A stretch of DNA of 64,000 nucleotides from Streptomyces smaragdinus (GCF_009604385.1 NZ_WEGJ01000002.1:248001-312000); one strand, 5' to 3'; shown: positions 1 through 8,303, numbered from the stretch's first letter. Translations and numbers: made by a program. Notes: generated by a model from the sequence alone, not told the origin.

Positions 1-452
1 GCCTGCCCGGCGACCTCCCCCGTCTCGAGCGCGCGCGGAACCGGCGCGGGCCGCGGGCCGGCCGGGGTGAAGACGCCGGCGGGGACGGCGACGGCGGAGG
101 GGGCGACGGGCCGCAGGCCGGTGGTCGACTCGTGTCCGACCCGGCCGCCGTGCATGAGCTGGGCGATGATCCGGCCGCCGTTGATGTGGACGGCGTCGGT
201 CACCTGGCGCCAGGAGGCGGCCTCCGCATCGGTGCGCAGGCCGGCCGTGTTGGGATTGGAGGTGCCGACGCGGTTCGGGGCGATGCCGTCGGAGATCAGC
301 AGGCCGGCGGTGGCGCGCTGGGCGAAGTACGTCGCCATCGACGGTGTCGCCAGGCCGTCGGCGGTGCCGCGGGCTCGGGTCATGGGGGCCATCACGATCC
401 GGTTGGGGAGGGCGAGCGCGCCGAGCTGGTGGCGGTCGAAGAGGCTGGTCAC
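1..452 (-). CDS. Old yellow enzyme family alkene reductase (partial, runs off left edge)
   Basis: This encodes the first 150 residues of an FMN-dependent NADPH:flavin oxidoreductase of the old yellow enzyme/NemA type, which reduces activated C=C bonds in the cytoplasm. The N-terminus MTSLFDRHQLGALALPNRIV, followed by MAPMTRAR, the TYFAQRA segment and the IIAQLMHGGRVGH motif, is typical of the TIM-barrel FMN-binding start of the family. The GTG start is chosen because GAGGAG precedes it on the minus strand. It is divergent from a MerR-type regulator, and the shared intergenic region carries a dyad in a long promoter spacer, so it is probably induced through that regulator by electrophiles. The C-terminal part, including the rest of the barrel, lies outside the window. 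Confidence 0.9.
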   Translation of the reverse strand, partial: MTSLFDRHQLGALALPNRIVMAPMTRARGTADGLATPSMATYFAQRATAGLLISDGIAPNRVGTSNPNTAGLRTDAEAASWRQVTDAVHINGGRIIAQLMHGGRVGHESTTGLRPVAPSAVAVPAGVFTPAGPRPAPVPRALETGEVAGQ

Positions 453-497
453 GGTGGTTCTCCTCGGGTGGTTTCCGGTACGGGCGGTTCACCACGT

Positions 498-529
498 ACG
501 CTAAAACCTGACATTGACGTCAGAGGCAA
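498..529 (-). promoter_or_regulatory. MerR-type promoter/operator for the alkene reductase
   Basis: On the minus strand a -35-like TTGCCT (529-524) and a -10-like TAGCGT (503-498) are separated by 20 bases. The long spacer holds the dyad CTGAC-N6-GTCAG (508-523), whose core TGACGTCA is a perfect palindrome. An over-long 19-20 bp spacer containing the operator is the hallmark of promoters that MerR proteins activate by untwisting DNA. Confidence 0.6.
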
Positions 530-562
530 GTCTGTGTGCCGGGGATCACTGCGGAGGGCCGG

Positions 563-934
563 ATGCGCATCGGGGAACTCGCGAAGCGAGCGGGCGTGAG
601 CACGCGATCGCTGCGCTACTACGAGGAGCAGGGGCTGCTGTCCGCCGAGCGCAGCCCCTCCGGGCAGCGCCACTACCCCGACGACGCCGTCGAGCGGGTG
701 ATCTTCCTCCAGCGCTGCTACGCCGCGGGCCTTTCCAGCCGGACGATCATCGAGATGCTGCCGTGCGTCGAGTCCCCGAGCACCAGCACCGCGGACGGCG
801 CGTTCGACCGGATGATCAGCGAGCGCGAGCGGCTCAACACCCATATCAAGGATCTCCTCGCCACCCGCGACGCGCTCGACGGGCTCATCGCGGCCAACCG
901 CCGCCACCGCGAGGCGCAGGCACTGGTTTCCTGA
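563..934 (+). CDS. MerR family transcriptional regulator
   Basis: This is a 123-aa DNA-binding regulator. The N-terminal winged HTH reads MRIGELAKRAGVSTRSLRYY, followed by EEQGLL and the RHYPDDAVERV segment of the MerR wing, then a C-terminal dimerisation helix (about 80-120). No cysteine cluster for metal or FeS binding is obvious in the C-terminal part. The ATG at 563 is preferred over an upstream GTG at 536 because GGAGG sits five bases before it. It is divergent from the alkene reductase, with a MerR-like operator between them, so it probably senses electrophiles or quinones and controls that enzyme and itself. Confidence 0.88.
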   Translation: MRIGELAKRAGVSTRSLRYYEEQGLLSAERSPSGQRHYPDDAVERVIFLQRCYAAGLSSRTIIEMLPCVESPSTSTADGAFDRMISERERLNTHIKDLLATRDALDGLIAANRRHREAQALVS

Positions 935-1013
935 GCCCGGCTCCGCCGGAGCGTGATCCACACTCGTTCGCTCACTGCCCCCGGCGTCGTGGCCGAGCGG
1001 GGGAGGGGGCATC

Positions 1014-1898
1014 ATGCCGGGCATGGATCATCAGGGGCGGTTCCGCCGCGCGGCGCTTGAGCTGGGCGTACCGGACGACGAGATCAGCAGGTTCAGCGAG
1101 CATCTCCGTTTGTCGATCGGCCTGTACGGGGCTGCCGGAGGTTCGCCGGTCGGGCAGGTCGGCGGGCTGCCCCGGCTGCCGGTGGGCATGGACTGGCCCT
1201 CCGCCGAGGGCATGCCGTTGCCGTTCGTCTTCTCCGTCGACTGCGCGGTGCTGCCGAGACCCGACGGCTTCGACCTTCCGGCGGACGGGACGCTGCTCTT
1301 CTTCCTCGATCACGAGGAGGACTACGAGGACGATACCGGGAGGTACGCGCGAGTCGTGTACGTACCGGACGGCACCGAGACCGCGGTCGCGGAATCCTCC
1401 GGCCCCGAGTTCGTCGAAGAGCGGTACGACGTCGGTGCCGGACTCGTTGCCCGTCTGCCCTCCTGGTTCGGGACCGACGAAGACGACGAGGAAGAGGACT
1501 GGGACGACCTGTCGCCGTTCCAGCAGGAGTTGGCCCTCGGCCTGAAGCAGGACATACCGCACCTGGACGAACTCCGCGCTCTGGCCCACGACCTCTGGTC
1601 GGGCGACGGGCGGCTCGCCAGCGCCTACATCGGCGGGCACGTCGACGACGAGGTGATCACGAACATCGCGGAACAGGTCCTCGCGGGACGCGAGAAGGCC
1701 GGCGAGATCGCCGTACCCAGCGGGAAGTGGTACTCCCACGTGGAGAAGGAGAAGCACTGGCTGGCGACCGAGTGGACGACACTGGCCAGTTTTCCCACGG
1801 CCAGTGACGTCTTCTACGGGAGCTTCGTGATCCGGTGCGACGACCTGGCCGCCGCCCGGGTGGACAAGGCGCTTCCCCTGACCGAGTTCACCGAGTAG
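1014..1898 (+). CDS. DUF1963 (YwqG-like) protein
   Basis: This is a 294-aa cytoplasmic protein of the YwqG/DUF1963 family. Family features are the GGLPRLPVGMDWP segment near residue 50 (usually GGxPxLPxxxxWP), LPFVFSVDC, the GTLLFFLDHEE strand and a late YGSFVIRCDDLA segment. An acidic stretch (DEDDEEEDWDD) lies mid-protein. The start has a purine-rich GGGAGGGGG just upstream; an in-frame ATG nine bases downstream is an alternative. The function of the family is not established. A second, divergent member lies at 28874-29869. Confidence 0.8.
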   Translation: MPGMDHQGRFRRAALELGVPDDEISRFSEHLRLSIGLYGAAGGSPVGQVGGLPRLPVGMDWPSAEGMPLPFVFSVDCAVLPRPDGFDLPADGTLLFFLDHEEDYEDDTGRYARVVYVPDGTETAVAESSGPEFVEERYDVGAGLVARLPSWFGTDEDDEEEDWDDLSPFQQELALGLKQDIPHLDELRALAHDLWSGDGRLASAYIGGHVDDEVITNIAEQVLAGREKAGEIAVPSGKWYSHVEKEKHWLATEWTTLASFPTASDVFYGSFVIRCDDLAAARVDKALPLTEFTE

Positions 1899-1958
1899 AC
1901 CGGGCGACTGGCTCCGCTGACGAGACGTCACCCGAGATGCTCCCCTCAGGAGCACGTC

Positions 1959-2285
1959 TCATGCGCCGGTGACTCCGTCGATCTGCTCGCGAATGAGATC
2001 AGCATGACCGTTGTGACGTGCGTACTCCTCGATCATGTGCACCATGATCCAGCGGAGGGAGACCTCCGGATCGCCGACGAACCCGGCCTCCTGCTCGGAC
2101 AGCCGGCCGGAATCGCCCAGCAACGCGTCGGCGATCAGCTCACGACCCCGGGCGATCTCGGTCTGCCAGACGGCCGTCGCCTCGTCGAGTCCTCGGTCCG
2201 GTCGGAGCGCGTAGCCGTCGACGTTGTCTTCCCCGAAGACCGGTGGTACGTCCTGACCGGGAAACCTCCGGCGGGGGTGACTTCG
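1959..2285 (-). pseudogene. DinB/DUF664 family protein, C-terminal remnant
   Basis: Reading leftward from about 2282, the frame gives [20 protein letters not shown] and then [34 protein letters not shown] and a [21 protein letters not shown] is the diagnostic C-terminus of actinobacterial DinB/DUF664 (probably thiol-dependent) proteins, including two metal-ligand histidines. The usual first 60 or so residues are missing and there is no in-frame ATG or GTG start. The homology ends where the oppositely oriented FAD oxidoreductase begins, so a deletion or rearrangement junction probably lies at about 2285. Confidence 0.75.
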
Positions 2286-2971
2286 TGACCGATGACGACG
2301 TGATGATCGTGGGAGCCGGTGTTCTGGGCAGTTCGATCGCCTGTGCGCTGGCCCGTGCCGAGCCGGAGCTGCGGATCGTGCTGTCGGGGCGGCGCGGGCC
2401 GGGTGCCTCGCAGGCGGCCGGTGCGATGCTCGGGGTGCTGGGCGAGGTCACGGCGGCCGGTGCGGGGACCCGGCACGGCGAGTTACGCCTGGGCATGGCT
2501 GTGGAGGCCGCGGCCCGCTGGCCGTCCTGGCGTGAGGCCGTACGGGAGTCGGCCGGTGCCGCGGCACCTGACGACGGGTTCGGGGCGGGTACGTACATCC
2601 TGCTCAACGCGGTGTCCGGGCCGGCGGACGAGGCAGCGCTCGAGGCCATCGGCGCGGCTGGATCCCGTTACGGGCTGCCCGTCGAGGAGGCGACCGCGTC
2701 CGACATCCCCTCGTACCGGCCTCTCGACAACGACAGAGCGCTCCGAGCCCTCCTCCTGCCGCAGGAACGCTTCCTGGACGCACGGCAATGGCTGCGAACC
2801 CTCGAAGCGGCCTTACGGGCGCTGCCGAACGCGAGCCAGGCCAGGCAGGCCGCCACGGTCCGGCGCAGTTTCGGGGGGAGGGCTTCGAGCACCCGCCGAC
2901 GCGAGATGTACCGCAGGGGTGCTGGTAGTCACTCATGGCACAACCTTTCGGCGGCAACCGAGAATCCGTAG
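2285..2971 (+). pseudogene. FAD-dependent (glycine oxidase/DAO-like) oxidoreductase, N-terminal half
   Basis: From the GTG at 2285 the protein begins with a dinucleotide-binding fold ([20 protein letters not shown]), continues with the ASQAAGAML loop of the DAO family and runs to about residue 180 (FLDARQWLRTLEAALRALPN). Family members are about 370 residues, so the substrate domain and C-terminal FAD contacts are missing. After about 2825 the frame changes to Arg/Ser-rich sequence without family character. Two TTA codons, rare in Streptomyces, occur in this fragment. Its 5' end abuts the truncated DinB remnant head to head. Confidence 0.7.
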
Positions 2972-3007
2972 CTTCGGTCACGCCGCCTCCGGCCGGGTCG
3001 ACGCGTC

Positions 3008-3439
3008 TCAGGAGTCGACTACGGCGGCCACCGCCTCGATCTCGACGAGCTGGTCCTTGTAGCCCAGCACGGTGACGCCCATCAGGGTGCTGGGGACATC
3101 GTGATCGGCGAACGAGTCCCGGACCACCTTCCAGGCCGTGCCCAGATCCTCCTGCTGGGTCGATGCGACCAGCACTCTCGTACTGATGACGTCCTGGAGC
3201 GAGGCGCCGGCGGCGGCGAGAGCGATCCGCATGTTCTCGACGGCTTTCCGGGCCTGGCCCGCGTAGTCCCCGATCGCCGCCGTCGAGCCGTCGTCGTTGA
3301 GCGGACACGCCCCGGCGAGGAAGATCAGGCGGGAGTCGGCGGGTGCCGTGGCCGCGTAGGCGTACTCGGCGACGTCGGACAGGGAGTCGGAGCGGATCAG
3401 GGTGATGGCGCGAGCCACGGTCGTCGGGGTCCTTCCCAT
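3008..3439 (-). CDS. RidA (YjgF/YER057c) family protein
   Basis: This is a small (143 aa or 136 aa) Rid-family protein. Rid proteins hydrolyse reactive enamine/imine intermediates or act in related detoxification. Family landmarks are YAYAATAPADSRLIFLAGACP near the N-terminus, AVENMRIALAAAGAS mid-protein, VISTRVLVAS, and a C-terminal segment with EIEAVA. The family's catalytic Arg is represented by STRVLV. An ATG at 3439 (GGAAGG follows it) and a GTG at 3418 are both possible starts; the conserved region begins after the GTG. It appears intact, although the genes on its 3' side are broken. Confidence 0.85.
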   Translation of the reverse strand: MGRTPTTVARAITLIRSDSLSDVAEYAYAATAPADSRLIFLAGACPLNDDGSTAAIGDYAGQARKAVENMRIALAAAGASLQDVISTRVLVASTQQEDLGTAWKVVRDSFADHDVPSTLMGVTVLGYKDQLVEIEAVAAVVDS

Positions 3440-3578
3440 CGGGTACGGGCGCGGGACATCCTGCCAACGACTCGCCGGTGCCCGCCTTCCGTTTTCCGCC
3501 GGAGCCCACGGCAATGGTGATCGTGCTGTGCCGAGGGCAGCGCCGTCACCCTCCGCACCGACAGCCTGACCGGTTCCC

Positions 3579-3641
3579 GGCGGTGACACCCTGGAGCACC
3601 GCGACGGCGCCGTCGACCGGTACTTCGCGGCGACCGTCGTG
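3579..3641 (+). pseudogene. Fragment of Imm1-like gene (paralogue of 6117-6494)
   Basis: The segment translates as GGDTLEHRDGAVDRYFAATV. It matches GGYTLEHRAGAADRHFAATV of the intact gene at 6117-6494 and GGYTLDHRDGAP of the fragment at 29866-30132. No start, stop or flanking family sequence is present in frame, so it is a short relic. Confidence 0.6.
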
Positions 3642-3776
3642 CGGTGCGCCCGTCCCGAAGGGGGTCCTGGCAGGACCTGGGAAGACGGGGGCTCTGCCAC
3701 ATCCGGCGGGCGCCGAGCAGTGTGTTCGTATGAGACGGCGCCGCCCGGCGGCGCCCTGAACCGAAGGGATGATCCC

Positions 3777-4538
3777 ATGGATCTCTCCGGACGCACCGTC
3801 CTCGTCGTCGGCGGAACCTCGGGTATCGGGCGGGAACTGGCCCGGCGGTTCGCCGCGGCGGGCAGCACCGTCGCCGTCGGCGGCCGCAGCCCGCAGGCGC
3901 TCGCGGAGCTCGCCGCAGAAGGCTTCGGCACGATCAGCGTCGACGTCACCGACAGCGCCTCCGTCGCCACCGCCCGTGACGCCGTGCTCGCCCGCTACCC
4001 CGAGCTGGACACCGTGGTCACGATGTCGGGCGTCATGCTCCTGGAGGACCTGCGCGATCCCGCGCACTTCGACACGGCGGCAGCGACGATCGACACCAAC
4101 CTCCTCGGCACCATCCGCGTCATCGACGCCTTCACCCCGCATCTGGTGGGGCGGGGCGCCGGCACCTTCATCACCGTCACCTCCGGCATCGCGTTCCTGC
4201 CCTTCCCGCCCATGCCCAGCTACGCCGCCTCGAAGGCCGCGGTCCACGCCTATTCCGAGGCACTGCGCGCGCAGCTCGACGGCACCGGTGTCGACGTCGT
4301 CGAACTCGTCCCCCCGGCCGTCGCCACGGCGGGGCAGGAGAAGGTGAACCCGCACGCGCTGCCGCTCGACGACTTCGCCACCGAGGTCACGCAGCTGCTC
4401 GCGCAGGACCCCACCCCGCACGAGATCCTCGTGAAGGGCGTCCTCATGCACCGCTGGGCCGAACGCGACGGTACGTACGACGACCTCGTCGCCCAGCGCT
4501 CCCGGGCCCTGGCCATGCTTCCCGGACGCCAGGGCTGA
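3777..4538 (+). CDS. Short-chain dehydrogenase/reductase (SDR)
   Basis: This is a 253-aa classical SDR, an NAD(P)(H)-dependent cytoplasmic oxidoreductase. It has a glycine-rich cofactor motif (VVGGTSGIG, residues about 10-19), the structural Asp in DVTDSAS, the TNLLGTIR helix, a catalytic Ser in TVTSGIAF, and the active-site YAASK near residue 145. The C-terminus (PPAVAT..., LMHRWAERDGTYDDLV) resembles DltE-like SDRs. The start has AAGGGAT nearby. A strong hairpin follows the stop. No neighbour suggests the substrate. Confidence 0.88.
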   Translation: MDLSGRTVLVVGGTSGIGRELARRFAAAGSTVAVGGRSPQALAELAAEGFGTISVDVTDSASVATARDAVLARYPELDTVVTMSGVMLLEDLRDPAHFDTAAATIDTNLLGTIRVIDAFTPHLVGRGAGTFITVTSGIAFLPFPPMPSYAASKAAVHAYSEALRAQLDGTGVDVVELVPPAVATAGQEKVNPHALPLDDFATEVTQLLAQDPTPHEILVKGVLMHRWAERDGTYDDLVAQRSRALAMLPGRQG

Positions 4539-4550
4539 CGGGCCTGCGGT

Positions 4551-4585
4551 CCGGGGGACCGCCCTGCGTACGGGCAGTCCCCCGG
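4551..4585 (+). terminator. Terminator-like hairpin after the SDR gene
   Basis: CCGGGGGAC-c-GCCC pairs with GGGC-a-GTCCCCCGG around a 7-base loop, a 13-bp stem with one mismatch, 13 bases after the SDR stop. There is no T-run, as is usual in Streptomyces. Confidence 0.55.
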
Positions 4586-4625
4586 GTGTCCGACCCGGTG
4601 GGGGCCGGGCTGTCGTGGGGTGCGA

Positions 4626-4899
4626 TCAGGGGGCGAGCACGACCGTCTTGCCGGGCAGACGCCCGTCGGCGGCGTGGCGGCAAGTTCGGTCACCGGACGC
4701 GCTCGGCCACGTGGACGTGGAGCTTCCCGGAGTCCACCTTGGCGGCCAGCTCGGTCAGCTGGGCCACGTCGCTGCGGACCCACAGGTTCGCGCCGCGTAC
4801 CCCGCGGGCGGGGCCCCGGGGATCGCGCCGCCGCCGTCGGCGACGTAACGGGTCAGCAGCGCGAGCTCCTCCGGGGAGTGGCGCACATGGTTCACCACG
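4626..4899 (-). pseudogene. Zinc-type alcohol dehydrogenase/quinone oxidoreductase, C-terminal remnant
   Basis: Successive minus-strand frames give NHVRHSPEELALLTRYVADG, then ANLWVRSDVAQLTELAAKVD and SGKLHVHVAERV, then a frame ending GKTVVLAP and a stop. L.ELA..VdsGKL..hV...GK.VL.P is the usual C-terminus of NADP-dependent quinone oxidoreductases. At least two frame changes separate the pieces and there is no N-terminal nucleotide-binding domain, so the gene is dead. Confidence 0.65.
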
Positions 4900-5296
4900 A
4901 GGACGGATGGAGCACGTCGGTGTCGAGGTGCTCAGGTCAGCTGCAGCGACCGGGTCGAGTTGCCCATCACCATGCGGTCGATGGCGCTCACGGCGCTGCC
5001 GGGGTCGTCGGCGGCGCCGACGGCGCACAGCAGTGGGAGGAGATGGACAGAGGCTGAGCGCCGCCCCGGTTCCCGCCCCTCCCGCCCGGTCGCGGCGGAC
5101 CGAGCCGGGGCTCTTTCCGGAGGGAGGGGGGAGATGGAGGTCGTCAGGTTCACGCCATTTTTGGCGGGCCACCGATCCGGAGGTGATCGCTCCGCGACCT
5201 CGGGATACGCATTCCCGATCACCCGGAACCCCGGGGTCGATTCCTGGCCCCGACTCGACATGTTTCATTGCCATTTCACCCGCGTCACGGTAACGC
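4900..5296. other. Stretch without a recognisable gene
   Basis: About 400 bases between the oxidoreductase relic and the LPMO operator. Short open frames exist on both strands but none has a plausible ribosome site and family signature together. The rightmost 100 bases are less GC-rich and presumably hold the LPMO promoter. Confidence 0.5.
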
Positions 5297-5310
5297 TGGG
5301 AGCGCTCCCA
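5297..5310. promoter_or_regulatory. CebR operator (perfect palindrome)
   Basis: TGGGAGCGCTCCCA, a perfect 14-bp palindrome 33 bases upstream of the LPMO start, equals the published consensus for the cello-oligosaccharide-responsive LacI-type repressor CebR of Streptomyces. It predicts induction of the downstream gene by cellobiose or cellotriose. Confidence 0.85.
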
Positions 5311-5343
5311 TCGTCATCTCCACAACGAACGGAGTCCCCCCAC

Positions 5344-6006
5344 ATGCGCAAGACACGAACCTCCCGGACGGCTTTCCGCCGCCCGATCCAGGTGATCCTC
5401 ATGCTGCTCGCCGTAGTGACCGGCGCGCTCTTCTCCACCGGCACCGCCCAGGCCCACGGCACCGTCGTCGGCCCCGCCACCCGCGCGTACCAGTGCTGGA
5501 AGACCTGGGGCAACGACCACCTGAACCCGATCATGCAGACCCAGGACCCCATGTGCTGGCAGGCCTTCCAGGCCAACCCCAACACCATGTGGAACTGGAT
5601 GAGCATGCTCCAGGACGGCCTCGGCGGCCAGTTCGAGCAGCGGATCCCCAACGGCAAGCTCTGCAGCAACAACCACCCGAACTTCGAGAGCCTCAACCGG
5701 CCCGGCGCGTGGAGGATGACCACGGTCGGCAACAACTTCTCGATCCACCTGTACGACCAGGCGTCCCACGGGGCGGACTTCTTCCGGGTGTACGTGAGCA
5801 AGCAGGGCTTCAACCCCAAGACCCAGGCGCTCGGCTGGGGCGATCTCGACTTCATCACGCAGACCGGCCGCTACGCCCCGGCGAACGACATCACGTTCCC
5901 GGTCTCGACCTCCGGCTACTCCGGACACCACATCGTCTTCACCATCTGGCAGGCCTCCCATCTCGACCAGGCCTACCTGATGTGCAGCGACGTGAACTTC
6001 GGCTGA
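5344..6006 (+). CDS. Secreted AA10 lytic polysaccharide monooxygenase
   Basis: This is a 220-aa exported copper enzyme that cleaves crystalline polysaccharide oxidatively. A signal peptide with twin arginines (FRRPIQ) and a hydrophobic core ends at TAQA, leaving His38 as the mature N-terminus, the first residue of the copper histidine brace. The second ligand is His142 in DQASHGADFFRVY, and the axial Phe is in the C-terminal CSDVNF. There is no carbohydrate-binding module. The sequence (TRAYQCWKTWG, DPMCWQAFQ, NTMWNWM, GLGGQFE) resembles the Streptomyces ScLPMO10B group, which acts on chitin and cellulose. The CebR box argues for cellulose in this case. Start: GGAG lies upstream of the ATG. 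A strong terminator follows. Confidence 0.93.
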   Translation: MRKTRTSRTAFRRPIQVILMLLAVVTGALFSTGTAQAHGTVVGPATRAYQCWKTWGNDHLNPIMQTQDPMCWQAFQANPNTMWNWMSMLQDGLGGQFEQRIPNGKLCSNNHPNFESLNRPGAWRMTTVGNNFSIHLYDQASHGADFFRVYVSKQGFNPKTQALGWGDLDFITQTGRYAPANDITFPVSTSGYSGHHIVFTIWQASHLDQAYLMCSDVNFG

Positions 6007-6018
6007 CCTGAGACCGAC

Positions 6019-6050
6019 CCGGGCGGGCGGCTTTCCGGCCGCCCGCCCGG
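6019..6050 (+). terminator. Strong hairpin after the LPMO gene
   Basis: A perfect 13-bp GC stem (CCGGGCGGGCGGC and its complement) with a 6-base loop begins 12 bases after the LPMO stop. Confidence 0.75.
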
Positions 6051-6116
6051 TGATGCCGACCGGCCCGACCTCGGCACCCGGATGACGATGTCGCTGCCGC
6101 GTGCGAGAGTCGGCGC

Positions 6117-6494
6117 ATGCTTGAGATCACGGTGACGACGGAGAACGGCGAGCGGCATGTCCGGGTGTCCGCCGAGGAACTGGCCGGGCTGGTCCGGCGG
6201 ATCGGCGGGCCGGGCGACGCGTTCCTGGTGCTCGAGCGGATTCCGGACCTGCCCGACGTCTTCGCTCAGGTCCTGAGCGATCCCGGCGGCTACACCCTGG
6301 AGCACCGCGCCGGCGCCGCCGACCGTCACTTCGCGGCGACCGTGGACGACGCGGACACCGTGATCGCCGTGCTGGAGGGCTGGGCCCGCCGGACGCCCGG
6401 CTGGGACGCCGGCCCGGAGTGGTCGCCGCTGTACGGACGCCGCGGCGGGTCCCGGGTTCGCGCTCTGGTGCAGCGGCTCCGACGGCTCCGCTGA
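6117..6494 (+). CDS. Imm1-like small protein (possible immunity protein)
   Basis: This is a 125-aa cytoplasmic protein without signal or membrane segment. The layout (strand MLEITVTTENGERHVRV, a helix with AEELAGLVRRI, then GDAFLVLER, GGYTLEHR, and a C-terminal helix with VIAVLEGWARRTPGWD) resembles Imm1-like immunity proteins, but the assignment is tentative. Related sequence appears as fragments at 3579-3641 and 29866-30132, and a diverged version appears to form the N-terminus of the protein at 36582. No toxin gene is adjacent. A ribosome site is weak. Confidence 0.6.
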   Translation: MLEITVTTENGERHVRVSAEELAGLVRRIGGPGDAFLVLERIPDLPDVFAQVLSDPGGYTLEHRAGAADRHFAATVDDADTVIAVLEGWARRTPGWDAGPEWSPLYGRRGGSRVRALVQRLRRLR

Positions 6495-6700
6495 CATCGC
6501 TCCCCCCGAGGGGCCGCGGCTCCCGGGGCTGACGAGGCGGGCAGGGTGCCAGTTACCGGGATCCGCTCTTGGCCTGAGCCAATCACTGTCGAGATATTGA
6601 CGTATGCATGACACATCCTTTACTACGAAGTGACGGACCGTCACACGCTGGTCCCGTGAACCGCAGCCCCACTACCCAAACCTCCCCCTGGAGGAGCGCT

Positions 6701-7618
6701 GTGCTCATCCCAACCCCCCACCCTCCCCACTCCCGGACCCGAAGGCGACGCCCCTGGTGGATCGCCCTGGCGACGCTGGGCTTATTGCTCGGCGGCCTGT
6801 ACGGCACCGGCGCACGGACCGACAGCTTCGACGCCGTCCCGCAGGGCGCCGAGGTGGTCAAGGTCGCCGAGTTCCTCGCCGAGTGCCCGTACAGCCACCG
6901 GCTCCCGGACGACCCGATCGTCTTTCCCGGCCTGCCCGGCGCCTCCCACATGCACAGCTTCTTCGGCAGCCGGGTGACCAACGCCTACACCAATCTGAAC
7001 AACCTGCTCGGCTCGACGTCCACCTGCAACCCGTCCATCGACACCTCCTCCTACTGGGTCCCGACGATGTACCGCAACGACCAGGCCGTCGAACCCACCG
7101 GCACCACCTTCTACTACCTGGGCGAAGGCGTACGCGAGGACATCACCCAGCGCATCCGCCCCTTCCCCCAGGGCCTGCGGATCGTGGCGGGCAACGCCAG
7201 GGCGACGGGCGTCAACGACCCCACCTCCATCGCCCGGTGGTCGTGCCTCCACCACGGTGAGGTCAATCCCTCCAAGGACTTCGTGACCTGCCCGGACGGC
7301 TCCATGCTCGAGTCGTACCTCGACTTCCCGCAGTGCTGGAACGGCACCGACCTGGACTCCGCCGACCACAAGAGCCACATGTCCTACCCGGTCAACGGCG
7401 CGTGCCCGGCGAGCCACCCGGTCCCGGTGCCCAAACTCCGTCAGGTGCTGCGCTACCCGGTCTCGGGCAGCGCGCAGGGTCTGCGCCTGGCGTCCGGACC
7501 CGGCTACACGATGCACGGTGACTTCTTCAACGCCTGGCCGGAGAACGAACTGGCCCGCCGGGTCACCAACTGCATCAACGCGATCGTCAAGTGCGGGGCG
7601 AACGGCAACCCGTCCTGA
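6701..7618 (+). CDS. DUF1996 domain secreted/anchored protein
   Basis: This is a 305-aa extracytoplasmic protein. RTRRRRPWWIALATLGLLLG forms an N-terminal signal anchor; the rest is the DUF1996 domain, recognisable by VVKVAEFLAECPYSHRLPDD, ASHMHSFFGS, SYWVPTMY, RWSCLHHGE, QCWNGTDLDSADHKSHMSYP and HGDFFNAW. Family members are found in fungi and actinobacteria as secreted proteins of unknown function, with several conserved His and Cys residues. The GTG at 6701 is chosen because GAGGAG lies four bases before it. The DUF305 gene follows 46 bases later and is probably cotranscribed. Confidence 0.87.
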   Translation: MLIPTPHPPHSRTRRRRPWWIALATLGLLLGGLYGTGARTDSFDAVPQGAEVVKVAEFLAECPYSHRLPDDPIVFPGLPGASHMHSFFGSRVTNAYTNLNNLLGSTSTCNPSIDTSSYWVPTMYRNDQAVEPTGTTFYYLGEGVREDITQRIRPFPQGLRIVAGNARATGVNDPTSIARWSCLHHGEVNPSKDFVTCPDGSMLESYLDFPQCWNGTDLDSADHKSHMSYPVNGACPASHPVPVPKLRQVLRYPVSGSAQGLRLASGPGYTMHGDFFNAWPENELARRVTNCINAIVKCGANGNPS

Positions 7619-7664
7619 CCCGCCGGCCCGGCGCGACGAGCAGCCCGACGGAGGGCAGAGGAAC

Positions 7665-8303
7665 ATGACGTACTCCACCAACCGCGCGAGATCTCTCTTC
7701 GCCACGGTCTGGCTGTGCGCGCTCGTCGTGCTGGGCTCCGCGTGCACCTCCGGCCGGCCGGATCCGGCGTCCGGTACGAAGCCCGCCCCGTACTCCCGTA
7801 CACCGGCGGCCCGGCCGGACGGGCGGCTCAACGCGACCGACATCGGCTGGACGCAGCTGATGATCGCCCTGGACTCCCAGGCCGTCGGCATCCTGCGGCT
7901 GGCCCCCTCCCGGTCCGGGAACCCCGAGCTCAGGAACTGGGCCGCCGAGCTGGCGGACAGCCGGAGTTCCCAGCTCTCCACCCTCCGGCGCCTGCTGGCC
8001 GACGCCGGAGTTCACGGCGACAACCCCCACGAGGGCCACGACATGCCCGGCATGGTGAACGCCCAGGAGCTGCGGGCGCTGACCACGGCCCACGGCAGCC
8101 GCTTCGACCAGCTGCTACGGGAAGCGCTCGAGGAACACCTCAGCCAGTCGGGGAAGCTGGCCGCGTCGGTACGGGAAGCGGACGCCGACCCCGGGGTGAA
8201 GCGGATCGCCCGTACGGTGGAGCAGACCTCGGCCACCGCCCGACGGCACATGCCGTCCGCGCGACGCGGGTCACCTCCGGACGAACGCGTCAGGTCGTCC
8301 TGA
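7665..8303 (+). CDS. DUF305 lipoprotein
   Basis: This is a 212-aa lipoprotein. The signal sequence ends in a lipobox (VLGSAC, Cys near residue 27), followed by a helical DUF305 domain: WTQLMIALDSQAVGILRLA, LRNWAAELADSRSSQLSTL, a HEGHDMPGMV Met/His loop and HGSRFDQLLREALEEHLSQS. Canonical DUF305 proteins begin with a D.xF...M..HH motif, which is replaced here, while the Met/His-rich loop suggests possible copper or other metal contact. GAGG precedes the ATG. It probably acts at the cell surface together with the DUF1996 protein upstream. Confidence 0.82.
   Translation: MTYSTNRARSLFATVWLCALVVLGSACTSGRPDPASGTKPAPYSRTPAARPDGRLNATDIGWTQLMIALDSQAVGILRLAPSRSGNPELRNWAAELADSRSSQLSTLRRLLADAGVHGDNPHEGHDMPGMVNAQELRALTTAHGSRFDQLLREALEEHLSQSGKLAASVREADADPGVKRIARTVEQTSATARRHMPSARRGSPPDERVRSS

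Noticed and set aside
3639..3776. N-terminal extension of the SDR at 3777
   Set aside because: The extra residues have no SDR character; the cofactor motif follows normally after the ATG at 3777.
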